A stretch of 64,000 bases of DNA from Streptomyces tsukubensis. GTDB lineage: Bacteria; Actinomycetota; Actinomycetes; Streptomycetales; Streptomycetaceae. Shown here piece after piece: positions 1 through 8,838 of this stretch (positions are counted from its first letter, which is position 1; each line of letters begins with the position of its first letter). The stretch covers positions 4,774,001-4,838,000 of the forward strand of contig NZ_CP045178.1 of NCBI RefSeq assembly GCF_009296025.1, written 5' to 3'. The translations under genes were made by a program, and so were the position numbers. The notes below the pieces were generated by a model. It did no database searches and had not been told where the DNA came from. It saw only the letters and a program-made list of their open reading frames with translations.

Positions 1-3000
1 GCGGAGCAGGGTCGCCAGTTCCTCCGCCAACTGCGCCGGTATCAGGCCGACGTGGCCGTTGCGGCGCAGGATGTTCCCGACCGTGCCGCCCCGGCTGACC
101 GCCACACCCACCGCGTCGATCATTCCCCAGCCCACGCTGGTCGCGGGCAGCCCGCGCGCGTGCCGGTGGCGGGCCAGGCCGTTCAGGAACTCGTTGGCGG
201 TCGCGTAGGCGCCCGCCGCCGCCGCGCCGAGCTGCGCGGCGATCGAGGAGAAGAGCAGGAAGAAGTCGAGACCGTCGTCGCCCTGCGTCTGGAGGTGCAG
301 GTTCCAGGCGCCGTCCGCCTTCGGACGGGTCGCCGTGAGGAGCCGCTCCGGGTCCGTGTCCGCGAGTACCACGTCGTCGAAGTCCGCCGCCGCGTGCACG
401 ATTCCGCGCAGGGGCGGGAGTTCGGCGCGTATCTGCGTGAACAGGTCCGCGACCGTGGTGGAGTCGGCGATGTCGGCCTTCTCGACGCGTACGTCGACGC
501 CCCGCGCCGTCAGGTCACCCACCACCCGCTCGGCCTCTTCTGTGGCTATGCCGCTGCGGCCCAGGAGGACCAGGTGGCGTGCGCCCTGGCCCGCGAGCCA
601 CGCTGCGACGACCAGACCGAGGCCGCCGAGACCGCCGGTGATCAGGTACGTGCCGTCGGGGCGGACGATCGCGTCGGGCCGGGCGGCCGCGTCGGCACCC
701 GAACCCGAGGCCGGGGAGGCCGATTCGGCACCCGAACCGGCGGCCGGGGCGGCCGATTCGGCGGCCGGGGCGGCTCCGGCCGGGGCGGACTCGGCCGTCG
801 CCGTCGCCGTCGCCGCGATGGCGGCCAGCGACGTGGCCGGTACCGTCACCGACTCCCGAGCCACGCTCACGACCGTCTTCCCGACGCGGTCGCGGCCCGC
901 CATCGACCTGAACGCCTCGTCCACCTGCCCTGCGGCCACCGAGGTGACCGGCGGCAGCTCGAACTCGCCCCGCTCGCACAGCTCGGCCATCTCGCGCATG
1001 CACGCCTGGACGGCCTTGGGGTCGAGCAGCATCATCCGGTCGTAGTCGAACGCGTGGAACGACAGCGCCCGGTGGAAGTGCGTCAGCCGCAGCGCGTGGT
1101 CCGCTGCGATGTCCGCCTTGCCCAGCTCCACGAACCGGCCGAACGAGCGCAGCAGGCCCAGGCTCTTCTGCAACATCTCGCCGGCGAGGGCGTTGACGAC
1201 CACATCCACGCCCTCGCCGTCGGTCATGCGCAGGATGTCGTCGGCGAAGGAGGTCGAACGCGAGTCGGCCACGCCCGCCACGCCCTCGCCGCGCAGGAAC
1301 TCCCTGCGTTCCTCGTTGCCCGCCGTCGCGTAGACCTCGGCGCCCAGCGTCTTCGCGATACGTACCGCCGCCAGGCCCACGCCACCCGTCGCCGAGTGGA
1401 TCAGTACCCGCTCCCCGGCGCGTACCCCTGCCAGCCGTACGAGCGACTGGTGCGCGGTGACCACCGGCAGCAGGGAAGCGGCCTCGGCGAGCGACAGCGT
1501 CGACGGCTTCTTGACCACGCGTACGGCGTCGACGGTCACGTGGGAGGCGAACAGGTCCCTGGCGTGCACGAAGACCTCGTCGCCCACGCGCGGGGCCGCG
1601 CCCGAGCCCTCTCCCGGCCCCGAGTCCGCGCCCGAGTCCGCTTCGCCGACCCGGACCACGGTGCCCGAGCATTCGAGGCCGAGGGTGTCCTGCGAGTAGC
1701 TGCCCTCCCTCGCCGCCGCGGCCAGCAGCCCGGTGGCCTTCAGTACGTCCTTGAAGTTGAGGCCCACATGGGAGACCTCCACCTCGACCTCGCCCCTGCC
1801 GGGCGCACGGCGGGCCGCCGCCGTGAAGCGCAGGCCCTCAGGGCCTGTGCCGTCGTAGCCGAGGTGTACCGGTGTCCGGTCGGTGGTCACCGTCACGTGG
1901 TGCAGCGGCGAGCGGTCGCCCGCGTGCTCAAGTCGGCGTACGTAACGGTCCGCCCCGCGCAGCGCCACCTCGTCCAGGCCGTCGTGGGCCAGCTCGTCCA
2001 CGAGTACGGCGGCGGGAGACCGGTGGGGGGCGCCCGTGTCCGCGCCGGTGCCGGATCCGGTGCCGGTGCCTGTGCCTGCGGCGAGGTCGATCAGGCGGCA
2101 GCGCAGCTCCGGCCGTTCCGCGCCGATCACCCGGCCGAAGCCCCACAGGGACGCGGCGAACGGGTCACTCGTGGCGTCGTCCCCGTGCACACTCTGGGCG
2201 CCCGTCGTCACCAGGAACAGCCGTGGGGCGGAGGGGGTGGCGGGGAGGGCGTGCACCAGCCGCAGCGGGCCGGTGATGGGGGAGCACACCGAGGTGGTGT
2301 CCTCGGCTGCCTTCGCCGGGGTGTGCACGTAGATCACACCTCGGGCGGCCGGTACGCGTGAGACGTGCGCGGCCACCCGCTCCGGCCAGTCCCCGTCCCC
2401 GGCGCCACCGTCGTCCTCGTACGGGGAGACGTGGACGGCCGCCGCACCCCGCGCCTCCAGTTCCTGGACGAGGCCGGTGACGTCCGGTGCGGCGCCGACG
2501 ACGATCCAGGTGCCCTCGGAGGAGGAAGCGGCGGCGCCCGTGGCGATACCCGTTTCCGCTCCCGTACCACCGCCCGCGCCCGCCTCTTCGAGCGCGCGGG
2601 GGACCCAGACATGCTCGTAGTACCACTCCTGCGGGGCCGTCCCCTCCTCCGCCGCGCCCCGGCTGTCCGCCATGCGCTGGGCGCGCAGTCCGATGACCTC
2701 GGCGACCACCTCGCCGCCGTCGGTCACCAGGGTGAGGTCACACTCGATACGTCCCTCGACCGTGCTGCGGCGGTCCCGGCCGTGCACCCACAGCCGCTCG
2801 CCCGGCGCCCGGTGGAAGCGGAGTTCGGCGATGTGGGCGGGGACGAACGTGGCCCCCGTGACATCGGTGGCCGAACGCAGCGCGCCGGCGATCATCGCCT
2901 GGAGGGCGGCGTCGAGGAGCGCCGGGTGCAGGCGGTACCCGTCGGTGTCGACGGTGGCGGTGCTCAGCTCCGCGAAGACCTCGCCGGTCGACTCCCGGTG

Positions 3001-6000
3001 CCAGATCCCCTCGACCGCCCGGAACGCGGGACCGTACTCAAGGCCGGTGTCGTCCAGCCTGGCGTAGATCTCGTCGCGGCCCCAGCGGGGGAGACCCTCG
3101 GTCAGTTCCGCCAGGCTCTCGGCGCGGGCCGCCGGAGTACGCGGGCGGGTGAGTTCGGGACGGCGCAGCCGCGCGTGGAGTGTCCACGGCTCGTCGCCGC
3201 GCTCCCTGGCGTGCAGCGTGACCAGGTCGCTCTCCGGGTCGTACGCCGTACGCAGGGTCGTGATGACGTGCGGCGGCAGGATCAGCGGACGCTGGAAGAC
3301 GACATCCTCGAAGGAGACAGGCGTCTCCTCGGGGAAGAGCGCCAGCGCCGCTTCGAGGTAGCCGGAGCCGGGGAAGACGACGGTCTGCCCGATGCGGTGG
3401 TCCGGCAGGTACGGGAACTCGGCCGTGGAGAGCTGCACGTCACGCGTGGGTGTGGTCGCCTGGACCGCGCGGCCCGCGAGCCTGGGCCCCTCGCCACCGA
3501 GCCGTGCCTCCCTGCCGGTCGGCGACTCGCTCCAGTGGTGGTCCCGCTGCCAGGGGTAACGGGGCAGGTCCAGGTGGTCGCGCGCGCCGGGGTGCACCCG
3601 CTCCCAGTCGGGGTCGACGCCCGCCGCGTACAGGGTGCCGAGCGCTTCGAGCAGGTGCTGCCGCTGCGGCCGGTCCCGCCGGAGCGAGGCCACGCGTACC
3701 AGCTCGCCGCCGCGCCCCGACAGCGCCTCGTCGATCGCGGTGGCCAGTACGGGGTGCGGGCCGACCTCCACGACGGCGCCCGTCCCGAGTGCGGGCAGGC
3801 GGCCCACGGCGTCGGCGAACCGCACCGGCTGCCGCACATTCCGCCACCAGTACTCCGCGCCCAGCTCGGGCCCTTCGACCCGGTCGCCCGTCACGGTCGA
3901 CACCAGCGGGATCTCCGCCGTACGGGGCCTGATGCCGGCGAGCGCGGCCAGCAGCGGCTCGCGAATCTCGTCCATCTGATGGCTGTGGTAGGCCACTTCG
4001 ACCCGCAGCCGCTTCACCGAGGCCCCGACGGCCTCAAGGCGCGCGGTGACCTCGTCCATGGCGTCCGCGTCGCCCGCGAGGGTCGTCGCGGTCGCGCTGT
4101 TCACGGCGGCGACGCCGACCCCCGCCGTCAGGTACGGCTGGAGCGCGTCCTCCGGCATGTCCACGGCGGCCATCACTCCGCGGCCCGCGAGACGTGCCTG
4201 GAGGCTGGCGCGGTGGTACGAGATGGTCAGGGCGTCTTCGAGCGTGTAGACGCCCGCCGCGTGGGCGGCGGCCACCTCTCCGACGCTGTGCCCGATGATC
4301 GCCGCGGGCTCGACGCCCCACTCCCGCCACATCGCGGTGAGCCCCGCCTGTACGACGAAGTTGGCGACCTGCGCGTACAACGTCTCCGTCAGCCGCGACT
4401 CGCCCTCGGGACGCAGCAGTTCGTCACGGATCGACAGGTCGAAGCGGGCCAGGATCTCGTCGCACGCGGTGACGGTCTCGGCGAACAGCGCGGAGGTGCG
4501 CAGGAGTTCGCCGCCCATGCCCCACCACTGCGGGCCCATCCCGGTGTATACGAAGGCCACTTCGGGCCGGGCGGCGGGGCGGGGGCCCGACTCCGGCTGC
4601 TGCCTCAACTGCTCGGCCGCCCGCGCGGGGTCGTCGGCGACGACGAAGGCGCGCAGCGGGTGGTGCTGGCGCAGGGTCGCAGCGGCGCGCGAGACCTGCC
4701 GCAGGGACGGGCCGCCACCGGTCTCCGTTCCCTCTGCTCCCTCCGTACCCTCTGCTCCCTCCAGCATCTCCGCGTACGACTCGGCGAGGGCGCGCAGGGC
4801 CTTGGGGCTGCGGGCGGAGAGGGGGAGGAGGCGGGGGGTGGTGTCGTCAGCCACGGTCGGAGTGGCGGCCGTGACCGGAGCGGGGACTGTGGGGGCCTGC
4901 TCCAGGATGGCGTGCGCGTTGGTGCCGCCGAATCCGAAGGAGTTCACGCCTGCCCGGCGGGGCCCGTCCCAGGCCGGGAATTCGACGGCCTCGGTGGGCA
5001 CGCGCAGCGGCAGGGAGTCGAAGGGGATCTTCGGGTTGGGCTTCTCGAAGTGCAGGTTGGGCGGTATGAGACCACGTTCGAGACAGAGGACGGCCTTGAT
5101 CAGGCCGGCCACGCCCGCCGCCGCCTCGGTGTGCCCGAAGTTGGACTTCACCGACCCGATCCAGTGCGTACGGTCGCGGACGCGGTCGGCGTCGTGGTCC
5201 GGGGCGAAGTCCGCGTCGTGGCCCGAGGCGCGGTCCGAGGCGCGGTCCGAGGCGAGGTCCGAGGCGCGGTGCGAGTCGCCGAGGACGCTGCCGATGGCGG
5301 TCGCCTCGATGGGGTCACCCACGGCGGTACCGGTCCCGTGGGCCTCGTAGTACCCGATCGACGTGGGGTCGATGTCTCCGGCGGCGCAGGCCTGGCGGAT
5401 CACCGCGCGCTGCGCGTCGACGCTGGGAACGGTGATGCCGGGTGTGCGGCCGTCCTGGTTGACCGCGGTGCCGCGTACCACCGCGTGGATACGGTCGCCG
5501 TCACGCTCGGCGGCGGCCAGCGACTTGAGTACGAGGATGCCCGCGCCCTCACCGCGCGCGTAGCCGTTGGCGCGGTGGTCGAAGGACTTGCAGCGCGCGT
5601 CGGGGGAGAGGAACTGCCCCTTGGACATGAGCATGGTGGTGACCGGGTTGGTCATCACGTTGACCCCTCCGGCGACGGCCATGTCGCACTCGCCTCGGGA
5701 GACGGCGACGCAGGCGTGGTGGAACGCCACCAGCGAGGAGGAGCAGGCGGTGTCCATCGTGAGGGAGGGGCCGTGCCAGTCGAAGGCGTACGACAGCCGG
5801 GCGGCGAGCATGGTCATGCTGACGCCGGTCGGCGTGGACGTACTGATCAAGTCACGTTCGCTGACGCCCAGTTGAGCGGTGGCCGCGTCGAAGGTGAAGC
5901 CGCCGACGTAGCTCCCGACGCCGGTCCCCGCGGTCCGCTCGGGCGGCAGCCCCGCGTCCTCGAACGCCTCCCAGGCGACTTCGAGCAGCAGCCTCTGCTG

Positions 6001-6390
6001 CGGGTCGAGCGCGGCGGCCTCCCTCGGCGTCATACCGAAGAACCCCGCGTCGAACCGGTCGACGCGGGCCTGGAGGAAGCCGCCCTGCCGTACGGTCATC
6101 CGTCCCGGCGTCGCCGGGTCGGCGTCGTAGAAGGCGTCGGCGTTCCAGCGGTCCTCGGGCACGTCGACGATGGCGTCGGTCTTGGACGTGAGCAGGTCCC
6201 AGAAGCCGCGCGGGTCGGAGATGCCGCCGGGAAAACGACACCCGATACCGACGATGGCCACGGGTTCCAGCCTGGGCGCCCCGCTCCCGGAGTACGCCCC
6301 GCTCCCGGAGTGCGCCTCACCCTTGTCGTGCGTCCCTTGCCCAGCGGTCACACTGGCGGTGTCCGACGCGTCGGTGACCGACGGGCCCAT
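1..6390 (-). CDS. Type I polyketide synthase, single reducing module KS-AT-DH-ER-KR (3' end outside window)
   Basis: This is the first 2,130 residues of a reducing polyketide synthase, in frame to the window edge. The ATG at 6390 follows GAGGAGG with good spacing. Ketosynthase begins near residue 41 (AIVGIGCRFPGG) with active Cys216 in DTACSSS. Acyltransferase has Ser702 in GHSVGE and a YHSH specificity motif, neither the HAFH of malonyl nor the YASH of methylmalonyl modular enzymes. Dehydratase has His998 (PDHRIGQTVVFP), where the usual Gly of HxxxGxxxxP is Gln, and a HPALLDAALQ second motif. Enoylreductase shows SATGGVGLAA near residue 1663. Ketoreductase shows GGLGGLG near 1917 and the Ser/Tyr active site (SSIAAQ, AYATANE) near 2045-2060. 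A carrier protein is expected beyond the left edge. The KS-first layout without a docking helix and the YHSH motif resemble iterative or Mas-like single-module enzymes. The product cannot be inferred. Confidence 0.95.
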   Translation of the reverse strand, partial: MGPSVTDASDTASVTAGQGTHDKGEAHSGSGAYSGSGAPRLEPVAIVGIGCRFPGGISDPRGFWDLLTSKTDAIVDVPEDRWNADAFYDADPATPGRMTVRQGGFLQARVDRFDAGFFGMTPREAAALDPQQRLLLEVAWEAFEDAGLPPERTAGTGVGSYVGGFTFDAATAQLGVSERDLISTSTPTGVSMTMLAARLSYAFDWHGPSLTMDTACSSSLVAFHHACVAVSRGECDMAVAGGVNVMTNPVTTMLMSKGQFLSPDARCKSFDHRANGYARGEGAGILVLKSLAAAERDGDRIHAVVRGTAVNQDGRTPGITVPSVDAQRAVIRQACAAGDIDPTSIGYYEAHGTGTAVGDPIEATAIGSVLGDSHRASDLASDRASDRASGHDADFAPDHDADRVRDRTHWIGSVKSNFGHTEAAAGVAGLIKAVLCLERGLIPPNLHFEKPNPKIPFDSLPLRVPTEAVEFPAWDGPRRAGVNSFGFGGTNAHAILEQAPTVPAPVTAATPTVADDTTPRLLPLSARSPKALRALAESYAEMLEGAEGTEGAEGTETGGGPSLRQVSRAAATLRQHHPLRAFVVADDPARAAEQLRQQPESGPRPAARPEVAFVYTGMGPQWWGMGGELLRTSALFAETVTACDEILARFDLSIRDELLRPEGESRLTETLYAQVANFVVQAGLTAMWREWGVEPAAIIGHSVGEVAAAHAAGVYTLEDALTISYHRASLQARLAGRGVMAAVDMPEDALQPYLTAGVGVAAVNSATATTLAGDADAMDEVTARLEAVGASVKRLRVEVAYHSHQMDEIREPLLAALAGIRPRTAEIPLVSTVTGDRVEGPELGAEYWWRNVRQPVRFADAVGRLPALGTGAVVEVGPHPVLATAIDEALSGRGGELVRVASLRRDRPQRQHLLEALGTLYAAGVDPDWERVHPGARDHLDLPRYPWQRDHHWSESPTGREARLGGEGPRLAGRAVQATTPTRDVQLSTAEFPYLPDHRIGQTVVFPGSGYLEAALALFPEETPVSFEDVVFQRPLILPPHVITTLRTAYDPESDLVTLHARERGDEPWTLHARLRRPELTRPRTPAARAESLAELTEGLPRWGRDEIYARLDDTGLEYGPAFRAVEGIWHRESTGEVFAELSTATVDTDGYRLHPALLDAALQAMIAGALRSATDVTGATFVPAHIAELRFHRAPGERLWVHGRDRRSTVEGRIECDLTLVTDGGEVVAEVIGLRAQRMADSRGAAEEGTAPQEWYYEHVWVPRALEEAGAGGGTGAETGIATGAAASSSEGTWIVVGAAPDVTGLVQELEARGAAAVHVSPYEDDGGAGDGDWPERVAAHVSRVPAARGVIYVHTPAKAAEDTTSVCSPITGPLRLVHALPATPSAPRLFLVTTGAQSVHGDDATSDPFAASLWGFGRVIGAERPELRCRLIDLAAGTGTGTGSGTGADTGAPHRSPAAVLVDELAHDGLDEVALRGADRYVRRLEHAGDRSPLHHVTVTTDRTPVHLGYDGTGPEGLRFTAAARRAPGRGEVEVEVSHVGLNFKDVLKATGLLAAAAREGSYSQDTLGLECSGTVVRVGEADSGADSGPGEGSGAAPRVGDEVFVHARDLFASHVTVDAVRVVKKPSTLSLAEAASLLPVVTAHQSLVRLAGVRAGERVLIHSATGGVGLAAVRIAKTLGAEVYATAGNEERREFLRGEGVAGVADSRSTSFADDILRMTDGEGVDVVVNALAGEMLQKSLGLLRSFGRFVELGKADIAADHALRLTHFHRALSFHAFDYDRMMLLDPKAVQACMREMAELCERGEFELPPVTSVAAGQVDEAFRSMAGRDRVGKTVVSVARESVTVPATSLAAIAATATATAESAPAGAAPAAESAAPAAGSGAESASPASGSGADAAARPDAIVRPDGTYLITGGLGGLGLVVAAWLAGQGARHLVLLGRSGIATEEAERVVGDLTARGVDVRVEKADIADSTTVADLFTQIRAELPPLRGIVHAAADFDDVVLADTDPERLLTATRPKADGAWNLHLQTQGDDGLDFFLLFSSIAAQLGAAAAGAYATANEFLNGLARHRHARGLPATSVGWGMIDAVGVAVSRGGTVGNILRRNGHVGLIPAQLAEELATLLR

Positions 6391-6579
6391 AAATCGTCCT
6401 CCTCGGGTGTTCCCCCACGCACATCACGCTTCGTCCTACACACGATGGCATATGAACCTGTACGCCCGGCGGGTGCGTTCGCGGTACGGCACGAGCGTTC
6501 ATCGTGCGGTCATCGGGGCGATACGTACCGTCAGGACCGGGCCGCCAGGTGTATTCCGGGTCGGTGTTCGACGCGCCGG

Positions 6580-7377
6580 TCACACGGCTGGGAATGAGCC
6601 GCCGTCGATACGGAAGTCCGAGCCGGTGATCCAGGCGGCCTGGTCGGACACCAGGAAAGTGACCAGGTCGGCGACCTCGGCGGGTTGCCCGGGACGCCCC
6701 AGGGGAATGCCGCCCACCCATTCTGCGAGCAGCTGCGCGGTGGGGTCGTCGGGGGAGCCGTGGGCGGACCGTGCGAGCAGCGCGGAAACCGCGTCATTGG
6801 CGATCAGACCGGGGGAGATCCTGTTGACCCGGACACCGTGCCCGGCGAACTCGTTGGCCAGTGCTTTGCTGTAGGTCGAAAGCGCCGCCTTCGCTGCCTG
6901 GTAGGGGGCGTCGGGGCCGACCGGGAGGTGGGCGCCCACCGAGGTGATGTGGATGATCGCGCCGCCGCCTCGGGCGATCATCCCGGGGAGCACCGCGCGG
7001 TCCAGGCGGACCGAAGCCAGCAGGTTCAGCTGGAGTGTCTGTTCCCAGATGTCGTCCGACGCCGACAGCAGTCCGTCGGGTGGTGCGGTGCTGGCACCGG
7101 CGTTGTTGATCAGTACGTCGATACCGCCGAGCAGACCGGTCGCGGCGGTGACCAACTCGGCGCAGCCGTCCGCCGTGCTGAGGTCGGCTGAGGTGAAACG
7201 CACCGCGGGCGGCAGGTTCCCGGGATCCTTTCTGGCCGTCGCGACGACCGTCGCGCCGGTGGCCGCGAGCCGGGCGGCGACGGCGCGCCCGATCCCTTTG
7301 CTGCCACCGGTGACAAGAACGCGGCGCCCGCGCGGGCCGGCCAACTCGTGGGCTGTGGTCATGATCGGTTCGGGCAT
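6580..7377 (-). CDS. SDR family NAD(P)-dependent oxidoreductase
   Basis: This is a 265-residue classical short-chain dehydrogenase/reductase, a cytosolic Rossmann-fold enzyme. Visible motifs are the cofactor loop TGGSKGIG (residues 23-30), NNAG (91-94), and the catalytic Ser146, Tyr159 and Lys163 in ITSVGAH...YQAAK. The C-terminus (ITGSDFRIDGGSFPAV) is typical of the family. The ATG at 7377 follows GAGGAA at about 4 bases. An internal ATG six codons later is possible. It lies 189 bp upstream of the polyketide synthase on the same strand and 42 bp downstream of a second SDR, so the two SDRs probably form an operon. The substrate is unknown. A tailoring role for the polyketide is only a guess from position. 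Confidence 0.9.
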   Translation of the reverse strand: MPEPIMTTAHELAGPRGRRVLVTGGSKGIGRAVAARLAATGATVVATARKDPGNLPPAVRFTSADLSTADGCAELVTAATGLLGGIDVLINNAGASTAPPDGLLSASDDIWEQTLQLNLLASVRLDRAVLPGMIARGGGAIIHITSVGAHLPVGPDAPYQAAKAALSTYSKALANEFAGHGVRVNRISPGLIANDAVSALLARSAHGSPDDPTAQLLAEWVGGIPLGRPGQPAEVADLVTFLVSDQAAWITGSDFRIDGGSFPAV

Positions 7378-7419
7378 GCTGTTCCTCTTTCGGGAAGGAG
7401 GGTGGGTGGCGGTCGCGGG

Positions 7420-8211
7420 TCAGCGACGGAGAATCGAGGACTCGATGATTCGTTTCCCGAGACGGGCGGCGATCGCGGCCGGCATCAGCCTGCCGAAGAC
7501 GAAGGTCTGTAGAGCGTTGCCACCGCCGTCCACCACGGCGGGCCGCCGTCGGCCCAGGGCGGACAGAGCGGTGCGGGCCACGTCTGCGGGCTGACGTTCG
7601 CGCGGTGTCGCCGCCGCCGCGTTCATCGGAGTGTCGGTGGGGCCCGGGGCGACGGCCACAACCCGCACGCCCGTGCCGGCGACCTCGGCCCATACGGCCT
7701 GGGTGAATGAGAGTACGAAGGACTTGGACGCGGAGTAGGCGGCCATGTACGGCGTCGGCTGGTAGGCGCCCGTGCTGGAGATGTTGAGCACCGCACCACG
7801 GCCGCGTCGCACCATGCCGGGGAGCAGCCGGGCGGTCAGTTCCGCCAGTGCCCCGACGTTGAGTTCCAGCATCGCCCGCAGCCGCATCGGGTCGGTGTCG
7901 GCCAGGGCACCGAGTTGGTTGACGGCGGCGTTGTTGACCAGCATCTCCACCTCGATCCCTGCCTCAGCGAGCCGGTGCGAGAGCAGCCGGGGCGAGTCGC
8001 GGTCGGCGAGGTCGAGGGGCGCGGTGAGGACATCGACGCCGTACTGAACGCGTAAACGGGCCGCCGTCGTCTCCAGGAGTTCCGCTGAGCGGGCCACCAG
8101 CACCAAGTGGGCGCCGTGTCCGGCCAACTGGTCCGCGATCTCGGCTCCGATGCCGGACGTGGCGCCGGTCACGACCGCGGTACGGCCTTTCATCTGCGGT
8201 GCGGTAGTCAT
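7420..8211 (-). CDS. SDR family oxidoreductase
   Basis: This is a 263-residue short-chain dehydrogenase with TGATSGIG near residues 15-22, NNAA at 93-96 and the catalytic Ser146-Tyr159-Lys163 triad (NISSTGAY, YSASK). The frame stays open upstream to 8304, but I chose the ATG at 8211 (MTTAPQMKGRTAVVTG). The upstream residues are not family-like, and they would run through the inverted repeat and into the divergent MerR gene. The C-terminal segment (ALGRRRPAVVDGG...RLMPAAIAARLGKR) resembles acyl-handling or DltE-like SDRs. It probably heads a two-gene operon with the next SDR and faces a MerR regulator. Confidence 0.87.
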   Translation of the reverse strand: MTTAPQMKGRTAVVTGATSGIGAEIADQLAGHGAHLVLVARSAELLETTAARLRVQYGVDVLTAPLDLADRDSPRLLSHRLAEAGIEVEMLVNNAAVNQLGALADTDPMRLRAMLELNVGALAELTARLLPGMVRRGRGAVLNISSTGAYQPTPYMAAYSASKSFVLSFTQAVWAEVAGTGVRVVAVAPGPTDTPMNAAAATPRERQPADVARTALSALGRRRPAVVDGGGNALQTFVFGRLMPAAIAARLGKRIIESSILRR

Positions 8212-8229
8212 ATCCAGGACGCTAAACTG

Positions 8230-8243
8230 TGACATCAGTGTCA
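8230..8243. promoter_or_regulatory. Inverted repeat TGACA-N4-TGTCA, candidate MerR operator
   Basis: The sequence TGACATCAGTGTCA is an imperfect palindrome with 5-bp arms. It sits in the 64-bp gap between the divergent SDR and MerR genes. The minus strand carries TTGACA at 8244-8239 as a possible -35 element for the SDR genes. I could not place a -10 at the 19-20 bp spacing usual for MerR promoters, so operator status is inferred from position and symmetry. Confidence 0.45.
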
Positions 8244-8275
8244 AGGTCAACATCGGAGACGTTCGGAGAAGCGCG

Positions 8276-8677
8276 GTGCGGATCGGAGAACTCAGCGCGG
8301 CCACGGGCGTGAGCAGTCGCTCCCTGCGCTACTACGAGCAACAGGGCCTGCTGCGAAGCCGCCGTACAACCAACACCTACCGGGATTACGAACCGGACGC
8401 GGTGGAGCGAGTCGCCTTCATCCAGGACCTGTTCAGCGCGGGCCTGTCCTCGCGGGTCATCCGCGACAGCCTTACGCCGGCCGGACAGACCCGCACGGAA
8501 GCGGACTGCTCAGCACTGTTCACTCGTGTCCGCGAGGCCCGTGACGAACTCGCCCGGCAGGAGCTGCGCCTGGCACAACGCCGGAAGACCCTCGACAGCT
8601 ATCTCGCCGGTGAAGCGACACCCCGCGGCGTGCTGGCCCCGTGCACCCGGCAAGCCGCGGACGGTACGGCGGACTGA
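8276..8677 (+). CDS. MerR family transcriptional regulator
   Basis: This is a 133-residue MerR regulator when started at the GTG at 8276, which follows GGAGAA by 5 bases. The protein opens with the canonical winged helix: VRIGELSAATGVSSRSLRYYEQQGLL, then R-x-Y-R-x-Y and VERVAFIQDLFSAGLSS. A frame open upstream to 8150 would add residues not typical of the family and would read through the operator candidate. The C-terminal half is a dimerisation helix (ARDELARQELRLAQRRKTLDSYL) and a short tail with one Cys. It is divergent from the two SDR genes, which it probably controls. The effector is unknown. Confidence 0.9.
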   Translation: MRIGELSAATGVSSRSLRYYEQQGLLRSRRTTNTYRDYEPDAVERVAFIQDLFSAGLSSRVIRDSLTPAGQTRTEADCSALFTRVREARDELARQELRLAQRRKTLDSYLAGEATPRGVLAPCTRQAADGTAD

Positions 8678-8838
8678 CAGGCCGACGCGGCCCACCGGTT
8701 TGCCCGGTCCGACCGGCGCCGCCACCCGGCACGGTCACGCACCGGTCGCGATCAGGCACCCGTCACCACCAGCGGCAAGCCGCATCCCGGAGAGGAAGAA
8801 CACGATCTGCGTGCAGAGCACGATCCGCAACCGGAGCA

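Noticed and set aside
52..6597. Plus-strand open frames over the polyketide synthase
   Set aside because: The minus frame contains KS, AT, DH, ER and KR motifs in the correct order. The plus frames have none.
8219..8244. Full MerR-type promoter with 19-bp spacer for the SDR genes
   Set aside because: A TTGACA is present but no acceptable -10 hexamer occurs at the required distance. Only the inverted repeat is kept.
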